Shown here: piece by piece, positions 23,451 through 33,885 of the stretch | Position numbering within the stretch: position 1 is the stretch's first letter | Layout: the number at the start of each line of letters is the position of its first letter | The notes under the pieces: generated by a model | What the model saw: the letters and a program-made list of their open reading frames with translations, nothing else | Told to the model about the DNA's origin: nothing | Database searches by the model: none | Assembly (NCBI RefSeq): GCF_937871865.1 | Contig: NZ_CALMPD010000156.1 | Span: forward strand, 1 to 33,940 | Source of the DNA: an uncultured Legionella sp. | GTDB taxonomy: Bacteria; Pseudomonadota; Gammaproteobacteria; Legionellales; Legionellaceae | DNA: 33,940 nucleotides | Reading direction: 5' to 3' | Made by a program: the position numbers and the translations under genes

Positions 23451-23488
23451 GAGATTTGAGCTGTTCTTCACAAAAACGATAATTTCTA

Positions 23489-24919
23489 TTAATTCTCAAC
23501 CATATATTTTATTTCATCAATCTTGGCTTCAATACGGGCGGTTAGATAAGCATCATTTTTAGATAAATTACGTGCAACTTTTAATTGAGCTATAGCTGCT
23601 CGATGCTGTCCTTCAAGTAATAAGCATTGAGATTGAGTAAAGTAGGCATAACTTTTTTGGTGCGATTCAGCTTGGGCACGAGCCAGCTCCCTACAAAGAG
23701 GAAGGTCTTCTTTATATTGCCTGCTTCCTTTAAGTAAAACGCTGGTTGCTTTATCCGCTTGATTTGCTGCGAGTAATCCCTGGGCATAAGCCATTAATGC
23801 GGCATAATTATCCGGATAATTGTTTTGTAGTTCTGCTAAGCGGGTAACTGCTGCTTTATGTTGAGATAAGCCAAGCTCTGCTTGAGCCATCGCTATTTGA
23901 AAATACAGATTATCAGAGTGGGTCTCAATAATGGGTTTTAAACGAGTTGCGGCTTTTTGATATTCATTATTATTTAATAATGCAAGCACATAACCATATT
24001 GGCAGGCTGTAGAACTGGCTCTCTTATGACATTGATGTTCATAATAATCCAATAATTGTTTGCTCTGAGGAGTTACTGAAACTCTGATGAGTTCCTTAAA
24101 CAGTGCATAATCGAGTGAGTCGATGCGATTCTTTTTCTCTAGGCGAGCTGTGCGGTTTTCCGCCTCAGCAATACGATCGGCATCCAGGGGGTGGGTACGT
24201 AAAATGGCAGGTACATCAGCAGAATAAAAATAACGAGAATGTTCCTGCATTTTACGGAAGAACGCAGCCATTCCTCGTGGATCATAGCCCGCTTTTATGA
24301 GCATATCGATGCCGATTCTATCTGCCTCTTTTTCTTTGGAACGCGTAAAATTAATATTATCTTGTGAAAAACCCGATAGGGCTCCCATCATTGCCCCCAT
24401 TCCTACCGTTGGATTTAATGCACCTAAGGCTATAGAGGCAAGCATGGACGCAAGCATGGGCACACGCATTTGTTTTTGATGTTCAATCATGCTGTAGAGA
24501 TGATGTAAGCGGACGTGCGCTATTTCATGCGCCATAACAGCCGCAAGCTCACTTTCATTTTGCGTTGTTAGTATTAGCTGGGAATTAATCCCTATGTATC
24601 CTCCTGGGCCTGCAAATGCATTGATTTCTCGGGATTTTACTATGAAAAAATAAGGTGATTTAATTCGCCCATAATAAGAGAGTTTTTTTCCAATCTGGTT
24701 AATAAACTGGTTAGCTAATGGATTTCGTTCAATACTATCTGACTGATTAATTAATTGAATAAATTGTTGTTCCAGTTGCTCCAGCTCTTTCGTGGAGTAA
24801 GGTGATAAACCACCTGCAAAGGATGGTTGCGCTAAAATAAATAGCAAAAATAGCCTTGCCAAGGTAAATAATTTGGAAAAAGTGGCAGTTATCTTATATT
24901 TTAAGTTCAATTTAATCAT
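23489..24919 (-). CDS. bepA: BepA/YfgC-like periplasmic M48 metalloprotease with TPR domain
   Basis: 476 residues from ATG 24919; a TTG four codons upstream has no ribosome site. A signal peptide (hydrophobic LFTLARLFLLFILAQPSFA, cleavage near FAGG) directs export. The zinc motif HEIAH (131-135) follows ESELAAVMA, and the third ligand is the Glu of KEADRIG (about residue 198). The region between has a hydrophobic stretch VPMLASMLASIALGALNP typical of BepA. Residues beyond 290 form TPR helices (YQYVLALLNNNEYQKAATRL, ALMAYAQGLLAANQADKATSVLL). BepA of E. coli assists LptD maturation and removes misfolded outer-membrane proteins at the Bam complex. It is divergent from ribD with only 62 bp between the start codons. 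Confidence 0.88.
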   Translation of the reverse strand: MIKLNLKYKITATFSKLFTLARLFLLFILAQPSFAGGLSPYSTKELEQLEQQFIQLINQSDSIERNPLANQFINQIGKKLSYYGRIKSPYFFIVKSREINAFAGPGGYIGINSQLILTTQNESELAAVMAHEIAHVRLHHLYSMIEHQKQMRVPMLASMLASIALGALNPTVGMGAMMGALSGFSQDNINFTRSKEKEADRIGIDMLIKAGYDPRGMAAFFRKMQEHSRYFYSADVPAILRTHPLDADRIAEAENRTARLEKKNRIDSLDYALFKELIRVSVTPQSKQLLDYYEHQCHKRASSTACQYGYVLALLNNNEYQKAATRLKPIIETHSDNLYFQIAMAQAELGLSQHKAAVTRLAELQNNYPDNYAALMAYAQGLLAANQADKATSVLLKGSRQYKEDLPLCRELARAQAESHQKSYAYFTQSQCLLLEGQHRAAIAQLKVARNLSKNDAYLTARIEAKIDEIKYMVEN

Positions 24920-24943
24920 TAGGCTACTCAAAAATTGAATAAT

Positions 24944-24972
24944 TTGTTATCATTCGTGCACTTTTATATTAT
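24944..24972 (+). promoter_or_regulatory. Promoter of the riboflavin operon
   Basis: TTGTTA (24944-24949), a 17-bp spacer and TATTAT (24967-24972) lie just before ribD. The ATG at 24982 would be only about three bases after the expected transcription start, and no ribosome site is visible, so the mRNA may be nearly leaderless. There is no room for an FMN riboswitch. Confidence 0.5.
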
Positions 24973-24981
24973 GGCTAATCG

Positions 24982-26049
24982 ATGCACGAACAGTTTCTGC
25001 TTGCAGCACTTAAACAAGCCAAACTAGGCAGGGGGTTTTGTGCGCCCAATCCCAGTGTTGGTGCCGTGGCTGTGCAAAATGGAAATATTATAGCACAAGC
25101 TTACCATCGAGGCGCAGGAACTCCGCATGCCGAACAACTATTGTTAGCACAATTTCCCCCTAAAACGCCAGGAATAAGTTTATATATCACACTCGAACCT
25201 TGTAATCATTGGGGGCGAACTCCTCCCTGTGTCAAGGCGATTATCAATCATGGAATCGAAAAAGTATTTTTCGCCTATCTGGATCCCAATCCACTAGTGG
25301 CTAAAAATGATTCATCGGCTCTATTACGAGAACAGGGCATTGAGGTGACTCATTTACCAGTACCTGAAATTGATGAATTTTATAAAAGCTACGCATATTG
25401 GACCATAACACGCAGACCTCGAGTCACTGTTAAAATGGCTCAATCACTGGATGGGAAAATTGGCTATCCAGGCGACACGCGCTTCATTTTGTCTAACGCT
25501 CTGTGTTCTGAGTTTACTCATGTACAGCGTGCCGCAAGTGATGTAATCCTTACTACCTCCAAAACAGTGAGGCAGGATAATCCACGTTTAAATGTCCGTT
25601 TAAATAATAGTGAACAGGCAAAGCCAGTAGCAATTATCGACAGGAAGCTGGATTTAAATGAGGCCCCACTTATTTTTTCAACAGCAAGTCATTGTCACAT
25701 CTATCATGCACCGGATGCAATAGCACCAGAACACCAATTAAACCATCCTAATCGTACTTATCATGCTATGCCGGGCTCACAAAGAATAATGGACTTAAGT
25801 GCTGTAATTGCTCATTTGGGAGGTTTAGGGTTCCATGATGTTTGGGTCGAGGCTGGAGGGGCACTCTTTAGTGCATTACATCGAGAAGGGCTGGTTCATC
25901 GAACTTACCTGTATATAGTACCTATCTATTTAGGTGAAAAAGCAGTCTCGATATATCCCCATGTGGAACTATTTGATTGCAAAAATAAAGTTTCTTGGCA
26001 TGAAATGGGAGACAATATGGTAGCATGTATCGATTGGCAGGAGGTTTAG
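24982..26049 (+). CDS. ribD: Bifunctional riboflavin deaminase/reductase RibD
   Basis: 355 residues. The N-terminal deaminase domain (1-145) has the opening APNPSVGAV, the zinc/catalytic HAE in GTPHAEQ and the second zinc motif LEPCNHWGRTPPC. The C-terminal reductase domain (from about 145) has the substrate motif RPRVTVKMAQSLDGKI and the NADPH-binding end VWVEAGGALFSAL. It converts diamino-hydroxy-ribosylamino-pyrimidinone phosphate to amino-uracil ribityl phosphate in two steps. The stop (TAG 26047-26049) overlaps the GTG start of ribE by one base. Confidence 0.95.
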   Translation: MHEQFLLAALKQAKLGRGFCAPNPSVGAVAVQNGNIIAQAYHRGAGTPHAEQLLLAQFPPKTPGISLYITLEPCNHWGRTPPCVKAIINHGIEKVFFAYLDPNPLVAKNDSSALLREQGIEVTHLPVPEIDEFYKSYAYWTITRRPRVTVKMAQSLDGKIGYPGDTRFILSNALCSEFTHVQRAASDVILTTSKTVRQDNPRLNVRLNNSEQAKPVAIIDRKLDLNEAPLIFSTASHCHIYHAPDAIAPEHQLNHPNRTYHAMPGSQRIMDLSAVIAHLGGLGFHDVWVEAGGALFSALHREGLVHRTYLYIVPIYLGEKAVSIYPHVELFDCKNKVSWHEMGDNMVACIDWQEV

Positions 26050-26663
26050 TGTTTACTGGTTTAATAGAAAAGACGGGAGAAGTCCTGGCTAACGATAAAA
26101 GTGATAATGGTGCCCGGTTGGTTATTTCATCACCTTTTACAGAGCTGCAGGTTGGTGAAAGCATTGCTGTAAATGGTGTTTGCCTTACTTTGTTACCCAC
26201 AGAGGCTGCAGAATTACATTTTGATGTTTCTCCTGAAACGTTACACATTACTACGCTGGGTAACTTGTTAGCTGGTGATCGAGTCAATCTGGAGCGGGCC
26301 ATGTTCGCATCAACGCGATTTGGCGGTCATTATGTCAGTGGTCATGTAGATGCGACAGCTCAGGTAAAGGTACTACAGGCAATTGATGAATACATCGAAA
26401 TAGAGATTGATGGTTTTAATTCATCAGCAATGCTTTATTTAATACCCAAAGGAAGCATTACTGTCGAAGGTGTCAGTCTGACGATTAACGCAGTAACACA
26501 GCATTCCATTAAATTAATGCTGGTCCCTCATACTCTGTTACATACTACTTTAGAAGGGTTGCGAGTGGGGCAGCATGTAAATATTGAATTTGATTATCTT
26601 ACCCGTATTGTTGCTCATCAGCTTCAAATTGCCGGGAAGTTGAACTATGAGGTAGAGTCATGA
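26049..26663 (+). CDS. ribE: Riboflavin synthase alpha chain
   Basis: 204 residues starting at GTG 26049, giving MFTGLIEKTGEV, the universal start of this enzyme. AGGAGG at 26039-26044 lies 4 nt before it. A longer frame from ATG 26025 adds eight residues not found in the family. Two internally similar beta-barrel halves are visible: GESIAVNGVCLT...FDVSPETL...VNLERAMFASTRFGGHYVSGHVD, then GSITVEGVSLTIN...LVPHTLLHTTL. The enzyme dismutates two lumazines to riboflavin. It overlaps ribD by 1 bp and ribBA by 4 bp. It is called ribC in E. coli. Confidence 0.94.
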   Translation: MFTGLIEKTGEVLANDKSDNGARLVISSPFTELQVGESIAVNGVCLTLLPTEAAELHFDVSPETLHITTLGNLLAGDRVNLERAMFASTRFGGHYVSGHVDATAQVKVLQAIDEYIEIEIDGFNSSAMLYLIPKGSITVEGVSLTINAVTQHSIKLMLVPHTLLHTTLEGLRVGQHVNIEFDYLTRIVAHQLQIAGKLNYEVES

Positions 26664-27865
26664 AACATTCATTAATCAGTATAGAACAGGCATTAGAGAC
26701 GCTCAAAGCCGGAAAAATGATTATTTTAATGGATGACGAGGACAGGGAAAATGAAGGCGATCTGGTTATGGCTGCTGAGTATGCTACTCCTGATGCTATC
26801 AATTTTATGTCTCGTTTAGGTTGTGGATTAATTTGCTTGCCTATGGCTGAGGAATTAATCGATAAGCTTAAATTACCAATGATGGCTCAACATAACAAGT
26901 CTCCCTATGGAACTGCTTTTACTGTTTCAATCGAGGCCGCACATGGCGTTTCCACCGGCATCTCTGCCAGTGATAGAGCACAAACAATTAAAGTTGCTAT
27001 CGATTCAGCAAGCTGTGCGGATGATATAATATCTCCAGGACATGTCTTTCCATTGCGTGCCAGAAAAAATGGTGTTTTGGAGCGAGCAGGACAAACAGAA
27101 GGCAGTGTTGATTTGATGCGAATAGCAGGTTTAACTCCTGCTGCTGTTATTTGTGAAATTATAAATGAAGACGGTACTATGAGTCGCCGTGATGAGTTAG
27201 AGCTTTTTTCCAGGAAGCATCAGATCCCAATGGTGACTATCAAGGATTTGATAGAGTATCGTATTCGCCATGAACATCTGGTCAGTGCTGCTGCAAGCAC
27301 GAACCTTCCATTAAATGATCATGGCACATTCACCATGACGGTGTTTGATAACGTGATGGACAAGGCAGAGCATTTTGCTTTAGTTAAACCCCCTTTATAT
27401 GGAAATCGTACTCCTTTGGTTCGTATTCATTCAGAATGTATTACAGGGGATGTTTTTGGTTCTTGTAAATGTGATTGCGGGAAACAACTGGAATCATCTC
27501 TTGCTCAAATAGCGGCGGAAGGGGGAGTATTAATTTATTTACGCCAGGAAGGACGTGGTATTGGTTTAGCTAATAAATTAAAAGCCTATGCTTTGCAAGA
27601 GCAGGGATTGGATACCGTTGAAGCTAATTTAGAATTAGGTTTACCAGCTGACTCGCGAGATTATGCAATTGCATACCAAATACTCAAACATCTTGGTATT
27701 GAAGCAATTCGAATGTTAACTAATAATCCTTTGAAAATAGCTTCATTGGAATGTTATGGCATCATTGCTGAACGTGTTCCTTTAGAGATTGAGCCCACGA
27801 ATGAAAATCGTGGATATTTAACAACAAAAAAACAAAAGCTGGGGCATTTGTTAGCTATTGATTAG
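26660..27865 (+). CDS. ribBA: RibBA: DHBP synthase / GTP cyclohydrolase II
   Basis: 401 residues. The RibB domain (1-200) carries the acidic metal-binding loop DDEDRENEGD (25-34) and converts ribulose-5-phosphate to DHBP. The RibA domain (about 205-395) carries the zinc motif CITGDVFGSCKCDC, the GTP-binding RQEGRGIGL and TNNPLKI, so both halves look catalytically intact, which is not always true in proteobacterial RibBA. It supplies both branches of riboflavin synthesis. ATGA overlap with ribE; followed by ribH 7 bp after its stop codon. Confidence 0.95.
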   Translation: MKHSLISIEQALETLKAGKMIILMDDEDRENEGDLVMAAEYATPDAINFMSRLGCGLICLPMAEELIDKLKLPMMAQHNKSPYGTAFTVSIEAAHGVSTGISASDRAQTIKVAIDSASCADDIISPGHVFPLRARKNGVLERAGQTEGSVDLMRIAGLTPAAVICEIINEDGTMSRRDELELFSRKHQIPMVTIKDLIEYRIRHEHLVSAAASTNLPLNDHGTFTMTVFDNVMDKAEHFALVKPPLYGNRTPLVRIHSECITGDVFGSCKCDCGKQLESSLAQIAAEGGVLIYLRQEGRGIGLANKLKAYALQEQGLDTVEANLELGLPADSRDYAIAYQILKHLGIEAIRMLTNNPLKIASLECYGIIAERVPLEIEPTNENRGYLTTKKQKLGHLLAID

Positions 27866-27872
27866 GATGAAC

Positions 27873-28343
27873 ATGAACATAATTCAAGCGAATGGTAAGG
27901 AACTAAAAAATACATTCTCTATCGCGGTGGTCGTGAGCACCTTTAATGAGCCGATTACTACCGCATTAAAGCAAGGTGCTTTGGAGCGCTTGACTGAGCT
28001 TGGTTTTGAGCCAAATAAAATTACCTTGGTAGAAGTGCCGGGGGCTGTAGAGATTCCATTTGTTGCGCAAAAATTAGCAAAACAAAATAAAGTGCAGGTA
28101 ATTATTGTGCTAGGAGCTGTTATTCGTGGTGAAACAACTCATTATGATTATGTTTGCGATCAGGTCAGCCAAGGATGTCAGCGAGTGATGCTGGATTACG
28201 ATGTACCAGTAATTTTTGGCGTTCTCACGACGGAAAATGAAGCGCAGGCTTGGGACAGATTAGGTGGTAATCACGGACATAAAGGTAGAGACGCAGTGGA
28301 TTGCGCAGTGGCTATGCATTTAATTAATCAGCAATTGCAATAA
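27873..28343 (+). CDS. ribH: 6,7-dimethyl-8-ribityllumazine synthase
   Basis: 156 residues from ATG 27873, chosen because AGGA lies 5 nt upstream; ATG 27867 and TTG 27858 fit less well. Family motifs are present: the aromatic-substrate strand IAVVVSTFNEPITTAL, VPGAVEIPF, the phosphate loop GAVIRGETTHYDYVCD, and PVIFGVLTTENEAQAWDR; the catalytic His is in the ETTHYDY segment. It condenses DHBP with the RibD product. Last gene of the rib operon; nusB, which often follows ribH in relatives, is not here: pyrG follows instead after 182 bp. Confidence 0.94.
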   Translation: MNIIQANGKELKNTFSIAVVVSTFNEPITTALKQGALERLTELGFEPNKITLVEVPGAVEIPFVAQKLAKQNKVQVIIVLGAVIRGETTHYDYVCDQVSQGCQRVMLDYDVPVIFGVLTTENEAQAWDRLGGNHGHKGRDAVDCAVAMHLINQQLQ

Positions 28344-28445
28344 ACGCTTGGCCGCATTTGAGCATTAGGCAACATCTCACTGCGGGGTACGTGATAAAGT
28401 AAATTAATAAATTTGCTAAATTTATGTCATTTATATTCTCATTTT

Positions 28446-28453
28446 GGTAGAAT
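28446..28453 (+). promoter_or_regulatory. Possible extended -10 element for pyrG
   Basis: TGG-TAGAAT-like sequence (TAGAAT at 28448-28453, with TG just before it) lies 72 bp before the pyrG ATG. No convincing -35 box is present at 17 bp. This is weak evidence. Confidence 0.3.
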
Positions 28454-28513
28454 TAAACCCCGTTTACATGCGAATTAAATTTAGTGCCAATTAGGTGGAA
28501 TACGGCATTTTGA

Positions 28514-30987
<2,474 letters not shown>

Positions 30988-31002
30988 AACCTTTTCCATG
31001 AA

Positions 31003-31028
31003 TAAAAAAGACGCGCCTTTGGGCGCGT
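31003..31028 (-). terminator. Rho-independent terminator read on the minus strand
   Basis: ACGCGCC (31011-31017) pairs with GGCGCGT (31022-31028) around TTTG. The A-run before the stem (31005-31009) becomes a T-run when read on the minus strand, so it suits transcripts of the outer-membrane gene at 31238; for kdsA the hairpin lacks a plus-strand T-tract. Confidence 0.55.
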
Positions 31029-31237
31029 TAATCAGTGAGCTTATCGCTAATCCTCGTGCCGAAGCATGGTCATTCTGACACGATAAAGGCGCTTGGCCGT
31101 TTTAACATAAAACCATATTGGCTGTTGGTCTCGGAGTTTCTGATTCAGTCATTTTGAAGAAACGTCCTGTTTCGGTGTAAGTCAATGCGACAATCAGACT
31201 CTTCATGAAATGTATGGATCTTAATTTTTTATCGTCA

Positions 31238-32017
31238 TTAAATACGCACTGAACACAGTACCGCATTCGCATAAGCTGGACCTGTGTGCAAATGATTGAT
31301 AATTTGGTCTGTCTTTTTAGAGAGTCGTCCTTCTCCTAAATAAAAAAAGCGGTATCCGCATTCCAGGGGAGCTTTGCCAAATACTTTGGCTAATTGCAGC
31401 CCTACGCCTGCTGTGGCACTGAACGTGGTTGAAGAGTGCCCTGAAAACGCATTATCGGGAATTGTGATGCCTCCATCTAAAGACTGCTCGGCAAATCCAT
31501 CCGCGCGCATGAAATTAGGACCAATGCCTGCATCTACAGTCAGTGACATATTGGGAACGGGAAGGTTCGCTTTTGCTTTCGCTGCTGCATAAACAGGATA
31601 ATGGGTGAGGTGATAGCTGTAGGATAAATTGGTGAATAAATCTTCTTGAACTACCGTACCTGATACCGACGTTTTGGGTAAATAAAAGAAATTAACGCCG
31701 TAACTTAGCTGCACTCGCTCTAAATTCTGCCCGTCTATAAAATAGCCCAGCCCAACTAGGCCATTTGAATCATCTCGCTTGGTTAACGTAAAGCTATCAC
31801 CAATTAAACCATCAATGTCAATGTGCTGTGCTTTGCCTTGATGGCTCCAATAACCGCCCGCTTGAAATATAATATGACCTTGTTTGAAGGCTGATATAAA
31901 TGACGAGGAGCTCAATTGATGAGACGAATCAACTACAGAACCAGAAATAGCTGATTGACTGGAATAAGCTAAACTACAAGTGAATAACAGAACACTACTT
32001 AATACCCTTTTTTTCAT
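31238..32017 (-). CDS. Outer-membrane beta-barrel protein
   Basis: 259 residues from ATG 32017; AAAGGA lies 6 nt before it, while the adjacent upstream TTG (32020) has tighter spacing. The signal peptide MKKRVLSSVLLFTCSLAYSSQSA precedes a mature barrel with amphipathic strands (HIIFQAGGYWSHQGKAQ, VGLGYFIDGQNLERVQLSYGVNFFYL, LTVDAGIGPNFMRADGF, FSATAGVGLQLAKVFG, LECGYRFFYLGEGRL) and the end NAVLCSVRI. The ending is not the classical aromatic C-terminus. It resembles the porin-like Legionella outer-membrane paralogues; no individual name. Single gene, convergent with kdsA. A 10-bp-period direct repeat lies in its promoter region. Confidence 0.72.
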   Translation of the reverse strand: MKKRVLSSVLLFTCSLAYSSQSAISGSVVDSSHQLSSSSFISAFKQGHIIFQAGGYWSHQGKAQHIDIDGLIGDSFTLTKRDDSNGLVGLGYFIDGQNLERVQLSYGVNFFYLPKTSVSGTVVQEDLFTNLSYSYHLTHYPVYAAAKAKANLPVPNMSLTVDAGIGPNFMRADGFAEQSLDGGITIPDNAFSGHSSTTFSATAGVGLQLAKVFGKAPLECGYRFFYLGEGRLSKKTDQIINHLHTGPAYANAVLCSVRI

Positions 32018-32077
32018 CAATGATCCTTTGTGAAATTACTATCTTTTCATAACAATTAGTTCCCGAATTGAAGGGGT

Positions 32078-32105
32078 ATTCTAATCGTATTAACCTAAAT
32101 TAACC
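32078..32105 (-). promoter_or_regulatory. Candidate regulator-dependent promoter of the outer-membrane gene
   Basis: On the minus strand GGTTAA occurs twice with a 10-bp period (32105-32100 and 32095-32090), followed after 6 bp by TAGAAT (32083-32078). No -35 box is visible. Direct hexamers one helical turn apart are typical of OmpR-type regulators. Confidence 0.35.
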
Positions 32106-32180
32106 TTTTGATTTTACATTTAAAAATGAGATTAAAGGGCGTGGGTATCATTTTATCCTAAATTTACTTGCATTTACTAT

Positions 32181-32234
32181 AGCCAACGTAGCAACTGTCC
32201 TGAATTTTTATTCAAGACAGTTGCTACGTTGGCT
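32181..32234. repeat. Strong 54-nt hairpin with perfect 19-bp stem
   Basis: Arms 32181-32199 and 32216-32234 are perfectly complementary (AGCCAACGTAGCAACTGTC and its complement). One C/A mismatch and four further pairs lead to the 6-nt loop TTTTTA. It starts about 200 bp beyond the galE stop on the same strand and has no T-tract on either side. Confidence 0.85.
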
Positions 32235-32432
32235 GATTGTGAGCGATGACGTTGTGCTCTAATCTTGATTGTGTTGCTGCTTCATTTGGACTATCATAAA
32301 GATTCTTATTACCGCATGCATCTTATTAATTAAATGCAATTAGTATACGCTATTAATGGAGTTCATGAGCGGTTCAGGAATTCCTCTTAATAAGTTCCCC
32401 ACATAAAAACATCGCACCCTTTGTTCAAAAAA

Positions 32433-33581
32433 TTACAATGAATGTTCCTTATGTGTGTCTTCATCATTGGGGTATTGTTGGTGAGTGGGCTCGTAATCAC
32501 TAAAAAAAAGTATCGTCTTGTTTTTACTAATAGATGTAAGGGGGGGGATTGGCTCTACTTGTACTGGGGTTGGGAGTATTTCGGTCATCATTGTTTTTTG
32601 CCAATGCCATGCATCTCTTACCATATCTGACAGATTGCGTGTTGCTTCCCATGATAACTTGTTTTTGGCTTTGGAGGGATTAGCCCAATATTCAGCTAAA
32701 TCGCCATCTCGTCTGGGTTGTTTAATCAACGGAATTCTAATGCCATTTTCTTGCTCGAATGCTTTAACAACGTCTAATACAGAGAAGCCTTTTCCTGTAC
32801 CTAAATTAAAAGCCTCATAGCCGCGATTATTTTTTTGATATTCTAAAGCAGCCAAATGTCCCTCTACTAAATCCATAACATGAATGTAGTCTCGCACACC
32901 GGTACCGTCTGTTGTTTTATAATCAGTGCCAAAAATCTGAAGGGCCTCGTATTCACCTGATGCTACTCTAGTAATATAAGGCATCAAATTATTAGGTATA
33001 CCCTTAGGATTTTCACCTAACTTACCACTTGCATGAGCGCCTAGTGGATTGAAATATCGTAAGGCCATAACAGACCATTTGGCGTCAGAAGAGCATATAT
33101 TCTGCAGCATCTGTTCTGTTATTAATTTTGTATGACCATAGGTGTTCACTGGATTTTTGGGGTGCTCTTCAGTATAAGCAGTACAATCAGACGTGCCATA
33201 TACAGTAGCAGATGAAGAAAATATTATATCATGTACATTTGCTGCTTTCATTGCTTCAAAAAGATTTAAGCTGCCCGTGACGTTATTGGCGTAGTAAGCA
33301 ATAGGATTTGTTTTTGAGTCAGCAACAGATTTTAAACCTGCAAAATGAACAACGCAATCATATTTGTGTTCGTGGAAAATCTTAGCAAGAGCGATGGGAT
33401 CTTTTAAATCAGCTTCAAAAAAATCAAATGTCTTGTTTGTTATTTCTTCAATGGTTTTTTTTACGGAGATTGACGAGTTCGAAAGATTATCAATTGCGGT
33501 AACCTCATGTCCAAGTTCTAGTGCTCTAACAATAAAATGACTACCAATATATCCCAAGCCGCCAGTAACTAATATACGCAT
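32433..33581 (-). CDS. galE: UDP-glucose 4-epimerase with C-terminal extension
   Basis: 382 residues. NAD-binding GGLGYIGSH (7-15) opens a Rossmann fold. The active site shows S/T in FSSSATVYG (121-129) and YGHTK with Y148 and K152. RYFNPLGAHASGKLGE and GTGVRDYIHVMDL are family standards. It interconverts UDP-glucose and UDP-galactose for surface polysaccharide. The conserved end WHWQ is reached at about residue 328, so the remaining 54 residues are an unusual Pro/Thr-rich, finally acidic tail; E. coli GalE ends about ten residues after this point. The tail DNA contains C8 and T8 runs. A PmrA-box-like promoter lies upstream. Confidence 0.93.
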   Translation of the reverse strand: MRILVTGGLGYIGSHFIVRALELGHEVTAIDNLSNSSISVKKTIEEITNKTFDFFEADLKDPIALAKIFHEHKYDCVVHFAGLKSVADSKTNPIAYYANNVTGSLNLFEAMKAANVHDIIFSSSATVYGTSDCTAYTEEHPKNPVNTYGHTKLITEQMLQNICSSDAKWSVMALRYFNPLGAHASGKLGENPKGIPNNLMPYITRVASGEYEALQIFGTDYKTTDGTGVRDYIHVMDLVEGHLAALEYQKNNRGYEAFNLGTGKGFSVLDVVKAFEQENGIRIPLIKQPRRDGDLAEYWANPSKAKNKLSWEATRNLSDMVRDAWHWQKTMMTEILPTPVQVEPIPPLTSISKNKTILFFSDYEPTHQQYPNDEDTHKEHSL

Positions 33582-33619
33582 TTATAATGCCTCTTAATCG
33601 AATACATACAAGTGTGCTA

Positions 33620-33652
33620 ATTATAAACATGATAGCTTAAAGGAGTATTAAG
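33620..33652 (-). promoter_or_regulatory. PmrA-box-like promoter of galE
   Basis: On the minus strand CTTAATACTCCTTTAAG (33652-33636) fits YTTAAK-N5-YTTAAK. After 10 bp comes a perfect TATAAT (33625-33620), 38 bp before the ATG. The arrangement is the same as at 13603-13635. Confidence 0.6.
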
Positions 33653-33835
33653 AATATGAGGCATTATAAGGATCAGCTTTGTACACGACAATTCTCTTTG
33701 TTGCTCTAAAGTGATCATTCTTGTATAGGCGCACAAGTATTCTGGGAATTTGCCTCATAAAAGAATGTCAGAGTAATTCAGTCTAAATTTGGATTTAGGG
33801 AGCGTACCGATTAAAAATGTACCATGCTGCTCATG

Positions 33836-33867
33836 AGCCCGGATTGCAGAGGGGCTGCATCCGGGCT
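33836..33867. terminator. Palindromic repeat / terminator-like hairpin
   Basis: AGCCCGGATTGCAG (33836-33849) pairs with CTGCATCCGGGCT (33855-33867), one bulged T, loop AGGGG. It is followed by GCTTTTGGTTTCTT. The AGCCCGGAT...ATCCGGGCT core is also that of a common dispersed intergenic palindrome, so it could be either. Confidence 0.6.
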
Positions 33868-33885
33868 GCTTTTGGTTTCTTAAAG

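Larger units (their letters stand above)
32021..32432. other. Intergenic stretch of 412 bp between two minus-strand genes
   Basis: Contains the promoter region of the outer-membrane gene, including the direct repeat at 32090-32105, and the 54-nt hairpin 32181-32234 behind galE. Nothing else that I can name is present between 32240 and 32432. Confidence 0.5.

Noticed and set aside
32181..32234. Interpretation of the 54-nt hairpin as an integron attC site
   Set aside because: The arms do not fit the RYYYAAC / GTTRRRY consensus and there is no integrase or cassette array in the window.
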